Below, piece after piece: positions 5,305 to 5,319 of a stretch of DNA of 5,319 bases; positions within the stretch are counted from its first letter, which is position 1, and every line of letters starts with the position of its first letter. Under the pieces are notes generated by a model that saw only the letters and a list, made by a program, of their open reading frames with translations, was not told the origin of the DNA and did not search any database. Origin of the DNA: Eggerthellales bacterium UBA948. GTDB lineage: Bacteria; Actinomycetota; Coriobacteriia; Coriobacteriales; UBA8131. A program made the translations under genes and the position numbers. The stretch lies in NCBI GenBank assembly GCA_002293265.1, contig DBCW01000072.1, positions 1 through 5,319 on the forward strand. The letters are read 5' to 3'.

Positions 5305-5319
5305 CTACTGGCCATATCG
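5263..5319 (-). other. Disrupted rpsC segment at the window edge
   Basis: The reading frame that encodes S3 downstream meets a TAG at 5305-5307. In a different frame the edge reads DMASRRAT (from 5318), which resembles the DIASQLAG-type motif expected at this point of S3. A net one-base loss between 5318 and 5295 would restore continuity. Inside the segment TGCGGAT occurs twice, at 5279-5285 and 5270-5276, with a 9-base period, matching the apparent three-residue excess. Several small indels at the end of a contig are the simplest explanation. Confidence 0.5.

Noticed and set aside
1..5319. A hidden mobile element, CRISPR array, tRNA or novel defence gene within the window.
   Set aside because: All but about 350 bases are accounted for by 14 ribosomal protein genes in canonical order, and the gaps are too short and lack repeats or cloverleaf-like sequence.

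Overview
The window is a stretch of the bacterial S10-spc ribosomal protein operon, read entirely on the minus strand. In transcription order, from high to low coordinates, it runs rpsC (S3, 3' part), rplP (L16), rpmC (L29), rpsQ (S17), rplN (L14), rplX (L24), rplE (L5), rpsN (S14, zinc type), rpsH (S8), rplF (L6), rplR (L18), rpsE (S5), rpmD (L30) and rplO (L15, 5' part). This is the canonical bacterial order with nothing inserted or missing. The first and last genes run off the window.

Genes are packed 0 to 22 bases apart, with Shine-Dalgarno sites often lying inside the preceding gene. Two junctions (rplP/rpmC and rpmD/rplO) have the stop codon directly followed by the next ATG. Only two gaps are larger: 107 bases between rpsN and rpsH, and 67 bases between rplF and rplR. 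Both contain potential RNA secondary structure and are the only places where internal regulation might be encoded. I see no promoter, rho-independent terminator, tRNA, repeat array, insertion sequence or accessory gene. The plus-strand open frames are antisense shadows of the ribosomal genes.

The organism is a bacterium of medium GC content. It has L30, which candidate-phyla-radiation bacteria usually lack. Its S14 is the short four-cysteine type and its L24 carries a C-terminal four-cysteine ribbon. From remembered sequence resemblance (S14, S17, L18) I lean toward a deep-branching Actinomycetota lineage such as Coriobacteriia or a relative, but this is a weak inference; a Firmicutes-like source is not excluded.

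The products all assemble into the two ribosomal subunits: S3, S17, S14, S8 and S5 into 30S, and L16, L29, L14, L24, L5, L6, L18, L30 and L15 into 50S. The clearest anomaly is at the right edge. S3 homology breaks down there and an in-frame TAG appears, which most likely reflects sequence error at a contig end. I found no credible undescribed system in this window.
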